A DNA stretch of 64,000 nt from Streptomyces hiroshimensis (GTDB taxonomy: Bacteria > Actinomycetota > Actinomycetes > Streptomycetales > Streptomycetaceae), in NCBI RefSeq assembly GCF_014650335.1, contig NZ_BMUT01000016.1:62001-126000 (forward strand), given 5' to 3'. The notes beneath the pieces are model-generated. The model was not told where the DNA came from and did no database searches. It saw only the letters and a list, made by a program, of their open reading frames with translations. Each line of letters begins with the position of its first letter. The stretch's first letter is position 1. Positions 51,419 through 60,083 of this stretch are shown here, in pieces. A program made the translations under genes and the position numbers.

Positions 51419-52405
51419 TCACCCGCACGCCGCGATGATCTCCTCCATGTCCTCCACCGCCGCGTGGACCCCCTCCGTGAGCATCACGCCCGCCGGGTTC
51501 AGCATGACCTCGTCGACGCCGCTGCCGCGGTACTCGGCCAGGCGCTCCGCGATCTCCTCCGGAGTGCCCGTGACGACCACGGAGTGGTCCAGGAGGGCCG
51601 TCGCCGTCGCGGACGGGTCCGCCGGGTCGAGGGGGACGCCCGCGCGGCGGAGCATGTCGGCGTAGTGCGGGCCCTTGAGGTGTTCCCCGGCCCCGGCGAG
51701 GGCCGTGCGGCGCAGGTCGCGGCCCGGGCGGGCGACCGCGACGTGCACGGCCGTCGCGACGCGCGGGCGCGCCGGGCGGCCCGCGGCGTCGGCGCCCTCC
51801 TGCAGCGCCGGGACGAGGACGTCGCGGAGGTACGCGGGCGGCGTCATCCAGGTGATCGCGACATCGGCGACCTCACCGGCCGTACGGGCCATGCCCGCCC
51901 GCAGCACGCCCGCCCCGACCTCCACCGGCTCGTGGTCCAGCGGCAGCAGCCTCGCGTCGAGGCGGTGGTACGGGCCGTCGTGGTCGACGGCCTCGCCGTC
52001 CAGCAGGGCCCGTACGGAGGTCAGGTAGTCGCGGACGGCCGTGCGGGGACTCTTGTACGGGCTGCCGGTCAGGGCGGCCACGAAGTCGGGGGTGCCGATG
52101 CCGAATCCGGCCACCACCGGCCGCCCCGTGAGCAGCGCCAGCGAACGGGCCTGGTGCGCCGCCTCGTACGGATGGCGCAGCGGCATGACACCCACGCTCG
52201 TACCGACGGACACGTCGCCGTACCCGGCTCCGGCGAGGTACGCCAGCACCTGGTGCGGCTCGGCCTTGAAGGACTGGCACAGCCACAGGCGCCGGGCGCC
52301 GGAGCGCTGCACGAGCGCGGCGAAGGGGGTCACCAGGTCCGGGTGGTCCGGCTGGAGGGGGTAGAGGACCGCAGGGGTCGTGCTCTTGCCCGTGTTCACG
52401 CTCAC
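51419..52405 (-). CDS. lxmJ: F420-dependent LLM-class reductase, lanthipeptide D-Ala forming (LxmJ-like)
   Basis: A 328-aa TIM-barrel luciferase-like monooxygenase-family protein (SVGTSVGVMPLRHPYEAAHQARSLALLTGRPVVAGFGIG, RTAVRDYLTSVRALLDGE, TGTPEEIAERLAEYRGSGVDEVML). In class V lanthipeptide clusters a homologue uses F420H2 to reduce dehydroalanine to D-Ala. It is the last gene of the operon, overlapping the M16 gene by 4 nt. Function by context and family; LLM proteins alone do not fix the substrate. Confidence 0.78.
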   Translation of the reverse strand: MSVNTGKSTTPAVLYPLQPDHPDLVTPFAALVQRSGARRLWLCQSFKAEPHQVLAYLAGAGYGDVSVGTSVGVMPLRHPYEAAHQARSLALLTGRPVVAGFGIGTPDFVAALTGSPYKSPRTAVRDYLTSVRALLDGEAVDHDGPYHRLDARLLPLDHEPVEVGAGVLRAGMARTAGEVADVAITWMTPPAYLRDVLVPALQEGADAAGRPARPRVATAVHVAVARPGRDLRRTALAGAGEHLKGPHYADMLRRAGVPLDPADPSATATALLDHSVVVTGTPEEIAERLAEYRGSGVDEVMLNPAGVMLTEGVHAAVEDMEEIIAACG

Positions 52406-53697
52406 CGGGCCGTTCCTTCCTGGTCGTCGGCCGTGGCCGTGTCGTCGGCCGTGGCCGTGTCGTCGATCGTGGCCGTGTCGTCGATCGTCGCCGTCAGCGT
52501 GCGCGCCGGCTGCAGGAAGCCCGCCGCCGCTTCGGCCACCTGGGAGTGGGTCACGGCGCCCAGCGCCTCCGCGTACTCCGGCAGCCAGTCCACGTCCAGG
52601 CCCCTCGCCACGAACCCGGCGAGCGCGCTCGCCTCCTCCGCCCGCGTCGCGAGGGCGAAGCGGGTGAACCCGGCGGCGTAGCGGCGGACGCGCTCGGTCT
52701 CGCGGGGCGTGGGGCCGTCGTCGGCGAGTTCACGCAGGACGTCCCCGACCTCCGCCGCCATACGGTCCGCCGTGCCCGGGGCGCCCGCGCACTCGATCTC
52801 CAGCCAGCTGCCCGCGGCGTTCTCGCGGAGGTCGGCGGAGACCGCGTAGGCCAGCGCGTGCCGCTCCCGCAGCCGCCGGGTGAGCCGGGACGAGGAGTGG
52901 CCGCCGAGGACGAGCCGGGCGAGGTGGAGCGCGGCGTGACCGGGGTCGGTGGACGGTGCGGCCGGGCCCGCCGTCAGGAGGAGGGCCTGTCCGGCGCCCG
53001 GGTGCTGCAGGGCCAGCCGGCCGGGCGTGGGCTCCGCGCGCCGGAAGGGCGGCAGGACCAGGCCGGACGGCCCGCCTGTCCACGGGCCGAGGTGCTCGGT
53101 GACCAGCTGCAGGACGTGGTCAGGGGCCGCGCCCGTCATCACCAGGAGCACCGATCCCGCGGGGACCACGGCACGGCGGTGCAGGGCGTACAGCTCGTCC
53201 GCCGTCACCGGTGACGGCGGCGCGGGCGCGGGCTCCGCCGCCAGCGGGTGCGGGCCGAAGGCGTGGGTCAGGACGGCGCGGCGCAGGACGGTCCGGGGAC
53301 CGGCCGCAGGTACATGGCCGGCCACTGATCTCCGTACGGGCGACGGCAGTTCGTCCTCGCGGTAGGCCGGGCGGACGAGCAGGTCTCCCAGGAGTTCCAG
53401 CGCCCCCGGCAGCCCTTCGGACAGCACGCTGACCGACAGCAGCAGCTGCTCCACGGTGACGACCGTGGACAGTTCCGCGCCGAGGTCCGCCGTCCGGTCG
53501 GCGACGGCCTGACGGTCGCGGGTCGTGCTGGCGGTGCCCAGGCGGGCGGCGAGCCGCTCGCGTACGGGCGCCTCCCGCGGATCCGTCAGGGCGTACGGGA
53601 CGACGAGCCGGATCTCGGCCAGGGGCGCGCCCGGGGCCTCGACGGCGACGACCTGCAGGCCGTTGCCGAGCGTGCTGCGCGCCGAGGGGCGCTTCAC
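52402..53697 (-). CDS. M16-family peptidase subunit without zinc site (LxmP-type)
   Basis: A 431-aa M16-like subunit. The N-terminal STLGNGLQVVAVEAPGAPLAEIRLVVPYAL resembles the family, but where HxxEH is expected it has AVRERLAARLG, so it has no metal site. GHSSSRLTRRLRERHALAYAVSADL is the Arg-Tyr (R/Y) substrate-binding motif kept by inactive M16 partners. It should pair with the active subunit encoded directly upstream to remove the leader peptide. The C-terminus is a repeated DDTAT acidic tail. Confidence 0.87.
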   Translation of the reverse strand: MKRPSARSTLGNGLQVVAVEAPGAPLAEIRLVVPYALTDPREAPVRERLAARLGTASTTRDRQAVADRTADLGAELSTVVTVEQLLLSVSVLSEGLPGALELLGDLLVRPAYREDELPSPVRRSVAGHVPAAGPRTVLRRAVLTHAFGPHPLAAEPAPAPPSPVTADELYALHRRAVVPAGSVLLVMTGAAPDHVLQLVTEHLGPWTGGPSGLVLPPFRRAEPTPGRLALQHPGAGQALLLTAGPAAPSTDPGHAALHLARLVLGGHSSSRLTRRLRERHALAYAVSADLRENAAGSWLEIECAGAPGTADRMAAEVGDVLRELADDGPTPRETERVRRYAAGFTRFALATRAEEASALAGFVARGLDVDWLPEYAEALGAVTHSQVAEAAAGFLQPARTLTATIDDTATIDDTATADDTATADDQEGTAR

Positions 53698-55052
53698 TGG
53701 GTGCCTCCTACGAGTTCGGTCACGCCGTACGGTGCGGTGAGGAGCCTGCGGGCGGCGGCCGACACCTCCGCCGGAGTGACGCGGGCCAGCTGCCCCGGCA
53801 GCGCGTCCGGACCGTTGCCCGGAGCGCCCTTGCCCGGAGCGTCCTTGCCCGCAGCGTCCTCGGCGGGGAACAGCAGGGCGGCCCGGCCGTGCGCGACCGC
53901 CCGGGCCGTGAGGGAGTCCGCGTGGCGGTGGCAGTTCACCAGCAACGCGTTGACGGCGCGCCGGTGTTCGACGTCGGAGGGAGGGGCATCCGCCGTCTCC
54001 CGCAGGATCTCGCGCCAGGCGTCCACCGCTTCTCCGACGGCGGTGCCGGGCGCCCGCCCCAGCAGGACCATGGCCAGGTCGGGCGCAGCCGTCGCGAGCC
54101 ACTGCCCGTAGTAGCCGCAGTGGATGCTCGCCGCAGTGAGCCGGTACCGGGCATCCGCGCGTACGGCACGGGAGAGGCGTCCCCGCCCCAGCAGCTCGGC
54201 GAGCACCACGTGCGCGAGGTAGGCGTCCCGCTCGCTCACCGCGTCCGGGAGGGGGTGGGCGAGGGCGACGCCGGAGGCGGCGTACGGGATGCTGCCCGGT
54301 GCCGCAGGTGCCGCGGCGGGTGTCACGCTCTTTCGGGCAGGCCCCGCAGGTACTCCCCCGAACAGCTCCGCCACCCGCTCCGCGACCCACGCGGCTTCCA
54401 CGTCCCCCACGACCGTGAGCGCCATCGCCCCGGCCGTGTAGTGCGCGCGGTGGAAGGCGAGGGCCTCGGCGGCCGTGGCGTGGCGGAGTTCGGCGACCGT
54501 GCCGTAGCTGTCGCGGCTGCCGGGGTGGAGTGAGGCGTACGCCGTGTCCCACAGCCGGCCGCCGCCGACCGCGCCCCGGATCTCCTCGCCGATGATCTCC
54601 GTCTCGGTGCGGACGGCCGCGTCGGACGGGGCGAATTCCAGCAGGCGGCGCGCCTCGCCCTCCAGGATGCCGGGGAGGGCGTCCGCCGGGGCGACGGTGT
54701 GGAAGACGGTGTGGTCGCGGTGGGTCTCCGCGTTGCACATGCCGCCCGCGCCCTCGACCCGGCCGATGTGACCGTCCCGGTCCGAGTCCGGGTCCGCGTC
54801 CGTGCCCCGGGGGAACATCAGGTGCTCCACCAGGTGAGCCGTGCCGTGGCGGCCCGCGGGGTCGTGGTCGCCGCCCGCGGCGACGGTGAGGGCCACGGCG
54901 ACGAGCCCGCGGCCGGGCCCGGCGTCGGGCTCGACCGTGAGGCGCAGGCCGTTGCCCAGCCGGCGGGTGAGGACGGCGGGGTGCACAGCGGGGCCCACAG
55001 CGGGGTGCACGGCAGGGTGCACGGTGGGCGGGTCCGTAACCCCCCTGCTCAC
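53694..55052 (-). CDS. M16-family zinc peptidase, active subunit (LxmP-type)
   Basis: 452 aa. The inverted zinc motif HLVEH is at 73-77 (GTAHLVEHLMF) with the third ligand Glu in ETEIIGEEIRG. The second domain has LAHVVLAELLGRGRLSRAVR. Together with the inactive neighbour it forms the usual M16 heterodimer, here the presumed leader protease of the lanthipeptide. It starts with GTG overlapping the methyltransferase stop. The N-terminal Pro/Val/His repeat (VHPAVHPAVGPAVHPAV) is an oddity. Confidence 0.9.
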   Translation of the reverse strand: MSRGVTDPPTVHPAVHPAVGPAVHPAVLTRRLGNGLRLTVEPDAGPGRGLVAVALTVAAGGDHDPAGRHGTAHLVEHLMFPRGTDADPDSDRDGHIGRVEGAGGMCNAETHRDHTVFHTVAPADALPGILEGEARRLLEFAPSDAAVRTETEIIGEEIRGAVGGGRLWDTAYASLHPGSRDSYGTVAELRHATAAEALAFHRAHYTAGAMALTVVGDVEAAWVAERVAELFGGVPAGPARKSVTPAAAPAAPGSIPYAASGVALAHPLPDAVSERDAYLAHVVLAELLGRGRLSRAVRADARYRLTAASIHCGYYGQWLATAAPDLAMVLLGRAPGTAVGEAVDAWREILRETADAPPSDVEHRRAVNALLVNCHRHADSLTARAVAHGRAALLFPAEDAAGKDAPGKGAPGNGPDALPGQLARVTPAEVSAAARRLLTAPYGVTELVGGTQ

Positions 55053-55864
55053 AGCGGCCGGTAGACGGAGACGACCATCTTCCGGCTGTCGCCGCCGTCG
55101 AAGGGCTGCTTCTGCCAGCCTGCGTAGCGGTCCGCGAGCTCCAGCCGCGCGAGGCCCGCCAGCAGGTCCAGCTCGCTGGGCCACAGGTACCGCATGACCG
55201 TGGTCGCGGACTTGGGCGCTTCCCCGTCGAGGAAGAGGGTGTTCTGCATCATCATGTTCTGCGAGGCGGGCAGCACCCCGACGGACTCGATCATGGCTCC
55301 GCGGGTGCCGATCGGGTACGTGTTCACCTCGTTCTTCTTCTGCACGTGGTAGTCGCTCGGGTCGAACGTCTCGATCACCACGTGCCCGCCCGGCGCGGTG
55401 TGGCGGGCGACGGCGTGGATGAGGGCGATCTGCTCGGCCGGGGTGACGGCGCAGCACAGGGCGTTGAACGGGGCGAGCACGACGTCGAAGGTGCGGCCGA
55501 GGTCGAGCGTGGCGAAGTCGCCGAGGACGGGGGTGATGCGCCCCTCCGGGTCCTTCTCGGCGAGGCGGGCGAGCATGCCCTCGGAGGCGTCGACGCCGTG
55601 GACGGCGAAGCCCTTGTCGGCGAGCGGGAGCGCCACCCGGCCCGTACCGACGCCGAGTTCGAGGACGCTCACGCCGGGCTCGGTGAGGGTGAGCAGGAAG
55701 TCGCCGATGTCCTCCAGGTCGGGGGTGCCCGGGTAGATGTCGTCGTAGACCTCGGCGAGGGCGTCGCTGTAGGCGGCGGTGATGGCGACGGCGAAGCCGC
55801 TCATGCCGGCTTCGGCACTGTCGGTCACTACGGCCTCGTCGGTCACTGCGGTGGCGGTGGTCAT
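55049..55864 (-). CDS. lxmM: SAM-dependent N-methyltransferase of the lanthipeptide (LxmM-like)
   Basis: A 271-aa class I methyltransferase: motif I VLELGVGTGRVALPLA, VHGVDASEGMLARL, GDFATLDLGRTFDVVLAPFNALCC and VVIETFDPSDY. In lexapeptide the homologue installs N,N-dimethyl on the N-terminal Phe. The precursor here offers a Phe at the predicted core start, which fits. Spaced 6 nt from the upstream HopA1-like gene and overlapping the downstream protease gene. Confidence 0.85.
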   Translation of the reverse strand: MTTATAVTDEAVVTDSAEAGMSGFAVAITAAYSDALAEVYDDIYPGTPDLEDIGDFLLTLTEPGVSVLELGVGTGRVALPLADKGFAVHGVDASEGMLARLAEKDPEGRITPVLGDFATLDLGRTFDVVLAPFNALCCAVTPAEQIALIHAVARHTAPGGHVVIETFDPSDYHVQKKNEVNTYPIGTRGAMIESVGVLPASQNMMMQNTLFLDGEAPKSATTVMRYLWPSELDLLAGLARLELADRYAGWQKQPFDGGDSRKMVVSVYRPL

Positions 55865-55870
55865 GTCGGC

Positions 55871-56977
55871 TCAGCTCCCGGAGACGTGGTGGTGGGCGGG
55901 GCGGGCAGGGTTGGCGGAGGAGGGCGAAGTCAGGTTGCGGTCGGGCCGCCACGGGTCGATGCCCGCCTCGCGGAAGGACCGCACGATGTGGTCCTCGCGG
56001 GTCCCGGCGGCCGCGTCCCGGCTCAGGGCGTGGTCGATGAGGGCGGTGGCCAGGGCGAAGGCGCGGTGCTGGCCGAAGCTCATGCCGTCCTGGCCGGGGC
56101 GCGGGTCCTCGGGGTCCCAGGACGCGGCCACGCCCGGTGCGAGCCGCTCGGTGAAGACGGAGGTCTCCGTGCCCTTCCCGGGGAGCTCTGCCACCGCACG
56201 GACGACGGCCTGCTCGCCCGGTACGTGGTCGCCGTGCAGGTAGACGACGACGGCGTCGCGGCGCGGGTAGTCCTGCGGGTCGGAGAGGACCTTGGCGTGG
56301 TAGCGGGCCTCCGCCCGCTCCAGGGCGGTCAGGGCGACCCCCCACAGGACGACGGCACTGTCCGCGTCGGCCGCGTGCAGGAAGATCCGGCGCACGGCGC
56401 CCGTGGGGCGGGGCAGCGCCCGCGAGCCCATGACGTAGAAGAAGCCGGGGGAGAGCGCGGGCCGGGCGGCTTCGAGGGAGAGTTCGACGGTCTGGCCGGG
56501 CTCGGGGGTGCCGGGCGTCAGCAGCCGGTCGGCGGGGACGCGGGCCGTGACCTCGGGGAGGCGGACGATCAGCTGGTCGCCGCTGCCGTCGCCATCGTCG
56601 CCACCGTCGGCGCCGGACCCGCGGACGACCTCGATCAGCTGCCCGCGGGTGGGCGTGCGCTCGTGCGGGACGGCGGCGGCCAGGCGGCGCTCCAGGCCGG
56701 GGTCGCGCAGGCTCCGCCGCGGCGGCGTGTCCGCGTCGCGCGCCTTGCCGTCACGGCCCGCGTGCAGCTCCTCGTAGAGCGCGTTGGTGAGGCGTCCGCG
56801 CAGGTCACGCGGGCTGTCGGCGGAAAGGGAGCGCCCGGCGACGGTGGCCTGGCAGCCGTCGCCCCGGACCGAGACGGTCTCAAGGGCGGCGGCGAGCCCG
56901 GGGGTGAGGCCCCGCGCCGGGACAATCGGGGTGTCGGTCGTGTCGACGGTGTCGGTCATGAGGGTCGTGAGAGTCAT
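55871..56977 (-). CDS. lxmY: HopA1-like lyase of class V lanthionine synthetase (LxmY-like)
   Basis: A 368-aa member of the HopA1 effector fold family. Marks: RGRLTNALYEELHAGRD, PALSPGFFYVMGSRALP, RRIFLHAADADSAVVLWGVALTALERAEARYHAKVLSDPQDYPRRDAVVVYL and FGQHRAFALATALIDHAL. In bacteria, HopA1-type proteins beside an APH-fold kinase mark class V lanthipeptide loci, where they eliminate phosphate to form Dha/Dhb. The ATG has GGGAG and overlaps the kinase stop. Confidence 0.85.
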   Translation of the reverse strand: MTLTTLMTDTVDTTDTPIVPARGLTPGLAAALETVSVRGDGCQATVAGRSLSADSPRDLRGRLTNALYEELHAGRDGKARDADTPPRRSLRDPGLERRLAAAVPHERTPTRGQLIEVVRGSGADGGDDGDGSGDQLIVRLPEVTARVPADRLLTPGTPEPGQTVELSLEAARPALSPGFFYVMGSRALPRPTGAVRRIFLHAADADSAVVLWGVALTALERAEARYHAKVLSDPQDYPRRDAVVVYLHGDHVPGEQAVVRAVAELPGKGTETSVFTERLAPGVAASWDPEDPRPGQDGMSFGQHRAFALATALIDHALSRDAAAGTREDHIVRSFREAGIDPWRPDRNLTSPSSANPARPAHHHVSGS

Positions 56978-58197
56978 CGGGAGCTCCCGGAGGGCTGGGT
57001 GAATCCGAGGGTGGCGACGGCGCCCGCCGGGTTGAGTAGCAGCGTCCGGCCGATGCCCGCGGCGGCGCGGGCGACCGGGTTGAGGGTCGCGTGCAGCTCG
57101 GCCGTGGCGAGCAGCCGGTCGAACATGTGCCAGCCCGCGAAGGCCGCGGCCCGCTCGGCGAGCCCGGGGTCGGGGGTGTGCTGTTCGAGGTAGCCCTGCC
57201 AGAAGGCGGTGATCCGGGGGGTGTGGCGGCGCAGGCTCGCCGCGCCGCGCTCGATGATCTCCGCGTGGTCGAGGCCGAACCCGGCCGCGGGGCCGCCCTG
57301 TTCGGCGCCCGGGGCGAACACCTGGTACGTGGCGTGGAAGAGCCACTCACCGGCGAAGGCGCCGACGTCACGGGCCGGGTCGGCGAGCCGGAACTCCTCC
57401 CAGTCGCAGAGGTAGAGCGTCCCGTCGTGCCGCAGGAACTGGTCGAAGCGCAGGTCGCAGTGGGTGGGTGCATGCGGTGCGGCGTGTTCGGCGGCGCGCA
57501 GGGCGTACAGCGCGGCGATGACGTCGGCGTCGTCCTGCACCAGCCGCCAGGCGGCGATCTGGCCCATGCTGCGCTCCTGCACGGCACTCCACGGCAGGGC
57601 TTCCAGCCAGGGCATGGGCGGGAGCGGCGCTTCCTCTGTGTCGATGGCGGGGGCGTCGATGGCGGAGGCGTCGTCCGTACAGCCGCCCGCGCCCTCCTCC
57701 GGACCGGCGGGGAGCGCGTGCAGGGCGCCGATGGCCCGCCCCGCCTCGCGGCAGAGCTCCTCGTCGAACTCGTCGTCGAGGGCGAGCTCGGAGCCGGAGC
57801 GGGCACCGGGCAGCAGCCGGTAGACGCCGACGGCGGCCGTACGGTCCGAGCCGAGGTGGGCGGGCGTGCGCAGCGGCGAGCCGGCCGGCAGGCGCCGGGC
57901 GAGGCCTTCGAAGGCCAGGGCGCGCTCCAGCTGGGGGCTCCCGCCCTCGGGCGTACGGGCCACGGTCTTCACGAACACCTGGTGTCCGCCGCCGGTGCGG
58001 CCGGCCCAGTTGTCGTTGCGGCCGCCGAAGGAGGTCAGGCCCTCGGTGGCGAGGCGGCCGAGGCCGAGCCGTTCGAGCAGGGCGTTCACCTCGGGCGAGG
58101 CGTCGAGGTCGGTGGGCTGGAACCGCTGCAGCGTGGGCTGTTCGGACGCGGTGGCCGTCTCGGACATGGTCGCCGTCTCGGACATGGTGGTGGTCAT
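56974..58197 (-). CDS. lxmK: APH-fold kinase of class V lanthionine synthetase (LxmK-like)
   Basis: 407 aa, aminoglycoside-phosphotransferase-like kinase thought to phosphorylate Ser/Thr of the precursor. Lys77 in VFVKTV, catalytic loop THCDLRFDQF (His246, Asp248, with Asp/Gln near the usual Asn) and metal Asp in LCDWEEF (Asp265). The N-terminus has a short Met-Ser-Glu-Thr-Ala-Thr duplication. Starts with ATG overlapping the upstream gene by 4 nt. Confidence 0.87.
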   Translation of the reverse strand: MTTTMSETATMSETATASEQPTLQRFQPTDLDASPEVNALLERLGLGRLATEGLTSFGGRNDNWAGRTGGGHQVFVKTVARTPEGGSPQLERALAFEGLARRLPAGSPLRTPAHLGSDRTAAVGVYRLLPGARSGSELALDDEFDEELCREAGRAIGALHALPAGPEEGAGGCTDDASAIDAPAIDTEEAPLPPMPWLEALPWSAVQERSMGQIAAWRLVQDDADVIAALYALRAAEHAAPHAPTHCDLRFDQFLRHDGTLYLCDWEEFRLADPARDVGAFAGEWLFHATYQVFAPGAEQGGPAAGFGLDHAEIIERGAASLRRHTPRITAFWQGYLEQHTPDPGLAERAAAFAGWHMFDRLLATAELHATLNPVARAAAGIGRTLLLNPAGAVATLGFTQPSGSSR

Positions 58198-59153
58198 GAC
58201 GTTCCTCCGGGGACCGCCCGGCGGCCCTCCTCATCGATCAGCTCGGCAGTGAAGGCGATGTAGTCGTGCAGTTCCTCGCTCCAGTCGCAGTAGGAGGCGA
58301 AGTCCTGCATGTGGGTGACGACGCGCAGGACGGCGGCGCGGGCGACGGCCGCCGGGTCGGGGCCTCCGCCCGGACCCGGGCCGTATCCAGCCAGCAGCAC
58401 CTGCCGCAGATCCGGCCCGCCAACGGTGTCATCGGACCCGTACCGCCCCGCCGACCAGGCGAGTTCGGCGAGGTCGCCGAGCAGCCAGCCGAGGTCGAGC
58501 GCGGGGCTTCCGGCGGCGAGGTCCTCCCCGGTGAGCAGCGCGGTCCGGCCCCGGTGCAGGGGCGGTATGAGCGCTCCGAGGGAGGCCCCGCCGTGGATCA
58601 GCGAGGGGACCGGCGGCTCGACGGCCTCCTCCCACCACGCACGGACCCGCTCCAGCCGGGCGGATCCCCACGCGGCGAGGGTGACCTCGCGCAGGCGCGC
58701 CGCACCGGGCAGAAGCCCGTCCGCACCGTCGGCACCGTCGGCCCACGCGCGCATCCGCCGCAAGGACTCCGGCGGCCCCGGGGGGAGGCCGGGCGGCAGC
58801 GGCGTACCGTGCAGCGCGCGCAGGGAACGACCGGCGGCGGCGAGGGCGTGCGCCGCCAACTGCCGTGCCCCCGGCCGCGGGTCGGCCAGCCAGGTGACCG
58901 CGGACACCGCTCCCGGCGCATGGTGAAGCAGACCGTCACCGAAGGAAACAGGGGTGACGAGCAGCGCGGCGCCGGGTACGCCGGACAGGTCCGGTACGGC
59001 CGCCGCGGCGGGTGCGGCGAGCGGGCGGGGGCGGAGCGCGCCCGGCCGGTGCCACCAGACGAAGCCGCCGTGCGCCGAGCGGTGCACACGGGTGTGCTGG
59101 AGGCCGGTGACGTATTCGCCTACGAGTTCGCCGGCGTCGTCGGGGGGCGTCAC
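58194..59153 (-). CDS. lxmX: Degenerate APH-like subunit of class V synthetase (LxmX-like)
   Basis: 319 aa with no active-enzyme motif. The C-terminal part keeps the phosphotransferase layout: SLIHGGASLGALIPPL at 185-200 corresponds to the HGD.x.x.N loop, and TGEDLAAGSPALDLGWLLGDLAEL at 208-231 to the metal-binding D and helix. The catalytic Asp is replaced by Gly (HGG), the Asn position by Leu, and the Lys loop is not recognisable. It is likely a pseudokinase scaffold or cyclase subunit in the three-protein synthetase. The GTG start overlaps the decarboxylase stop. Confidence 0.75.
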   Translation of the reverse strand: MTPPDDAGELVGEYVTGLQHTRVHRSAHGGFVWWHRPGALRPRPLAAPAAAAVPDLSGVPGAALLVTPVSFGDGLLHHAPGAVSAVTWLADPRPGARQLAAHALAAAGRSLRALHGTPLPPGLPPGPPESLRRMRAWADGADGADGLLPGAARLREVTLAAWGSARLERVRAWWEEAVEPPVPSLIHGGASLGALIPPLHRGRTALLTGEDLAAGSPALDLGWLLGDLAELAWSAGRYGSDDTVGGPDLRQVLLAGYGPGPGGGPDPAAVARAAVLRVVTHMQDFASYCDWSEELHDYIAFTAELIDEEGRRAVPGGTS

Positions 59154-59749
59154 GGCTGCGGCTCCGGTTCCGGTTGCGTCAGCCTCGCCTTGTACGCGGC
59201 ACACAGCCGGAACAGTTCCGGCATGGGCGCCGCACCCCCGTCGTCCCGCTCACCCGTGGTGGCGCTCTCCGCGGGCACGGTCGGGGCGACGACGACTCCG
59301 GGGCGGGCGCGCAGCGCCGCCAGATGACCCTGGACCACCGGGCTGTGCTGAGCGGCCGGCGGGAGTGCGGGGGCCACTCCCACCACGGCCCGGGTGGTCT
59401 GGAGGGCCAGCAGCACGGGGGTGTCGGCGAGCCCCAGTGCGTACCGGCTCAGGAAGTGCACCGTGGCCGGGTGCACGAGGACGAGGTCGGCCCAGGCGGC
59501 GAGTTCGACGTGCGGGGCCTTGCCGGGCGGCGCGCAGTCCCAGTCGTCGGTGAAGACGTCCTGGCGGGAAAGGGCCGCAATGGCGTCGGGCGAGACGAAG
59601 CGGCGGGCGGAACGGGTCAGGGCGATCCGTTTCTCCAGCGCCGGAAAGGAATCCTGCAGCCAGTTGATCCAGAAGGGCAGGAAGGAGACGCTGAGCGCTC
59701 CCGTGCCCACCACGAGGACGCGCCGGAATCCGGCGTCGGGAATTTCCAT
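59150..59749 (-). CDS. lxmD: Flavoprotein peptidyl-Cys decarboxylase (LxmD, EpiD/HFCD-like)
   Basis: A 199-aa FMN protein of the homo-oligomeric flavin-containing Cys decarboxylase group. VLVVGTGALSVSFLPFWINWL is the FMN-binding start (G-T-G-A-x-S), and LVLVHPATVHFLSRYALGLADTP corresponds to the PASxNTxxKxAxGxxDx motif. It would oxidatively decarboxylate the C-terminal Cys71 of the precursor to an enethiol for AviMeCys ring formation. GAAGGAGG precedes the ATG. The terminator-like hairpin at 59812-59851 separates it from the precursor gene. Confidence 0.87.
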   Translation of the reverse strand: MEIPDAGFRRVLVVGTGALSVSFLPFWINWLQDSFPALEKRIALTRSARRFVSPDAIAALSRQDVFTDDWDCAPPGKAPHVELAAWADLVLVHPATVHFLSRYALGLADTPVLLALQTTRAVVGVAPALPPAAQHSPVVQGHLAALRARPGVVVAPTVPAESATTGERDDGGAAPMPELFRLCAAYKARLTQPEPEPQP

Positions 59750-59811
59750 GGCACGGGCCTCCTTCGGTGGGCCTGGAGAAAGTGAACTTCTGAGGATCGG
59801 GGGCCGGGGCC

Positions 59812-59851
59812 GGGGGCCGGCCGGTGCGGTGTACGCGCCCGGCCGGCCCCC
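59812..59851 (-). terminator. Attenuator-like hairpin downstream of the precursor gene
   Basis: A perfect 13-bp GC-only stem (GGGGGCCGGCCGG) with a 14-nt loop, 17 nt beyond the precursor stop. Read-through would supply the enzyme genes at lower level than the precursor, as in many lanthipeptide operons. Confidence 0.75.
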
Positions 59852-59867
59852 GCGGCTCACGGAGTGA

Positions 59868-60083
59868 TCAGCACTTGCTCTCGATCGTGCGGGCGGTGAA
59901 GGAACCGATCGCCGCGGCGCACTGCTGCGAGGAGCGGGCGGTGATCAGGCCGGCGCGGATCGCCCACGGGATGGTGGGGCTGAAGGCCGGGGCGGCGTCC
60001 TTGCCGTCGTACAGGCCCAGCTCCTCGGCGGAGGTGTAGGCGGTGTAGCCGTCGAACAGGTCCTTCTCGGTGACGTTCTGCAT
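59868..60083 (-). CDS. lxmA: Class V lanthipeptide precursor (LxmA-like)
   Basis: 71 aa. Acidic leader MQNVTEKDLFDGYTAYTSAE followed by ELGLYDGKDAAPA (about 1-33), then a 38-residue candidate core from Phe34 to Cys71. The core has Cys55 and Cys71, Ser35, 51, 52, 61, 69 and Thr37, 48, 63, 66. Thr66 and Cys71 (TIESKC) can form the C-terminal AviMeCys ring, and Cys55 can bridge to an upstream Ser or Thr. Length 38 with N-terminal Phe equals the features published for lexapeptide. The ATG is chosen because GGAGA lies 9 nt upstream; a GTG five codons earlier has none. Confidence 0.85.
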   Translation of the reverse strand: MQNVTEKDLFDGYTAYTSAEELGLYDGKDAAPAFSPTIPWAIRAGLITARSSQQCAAAIGSFTARTIESKC

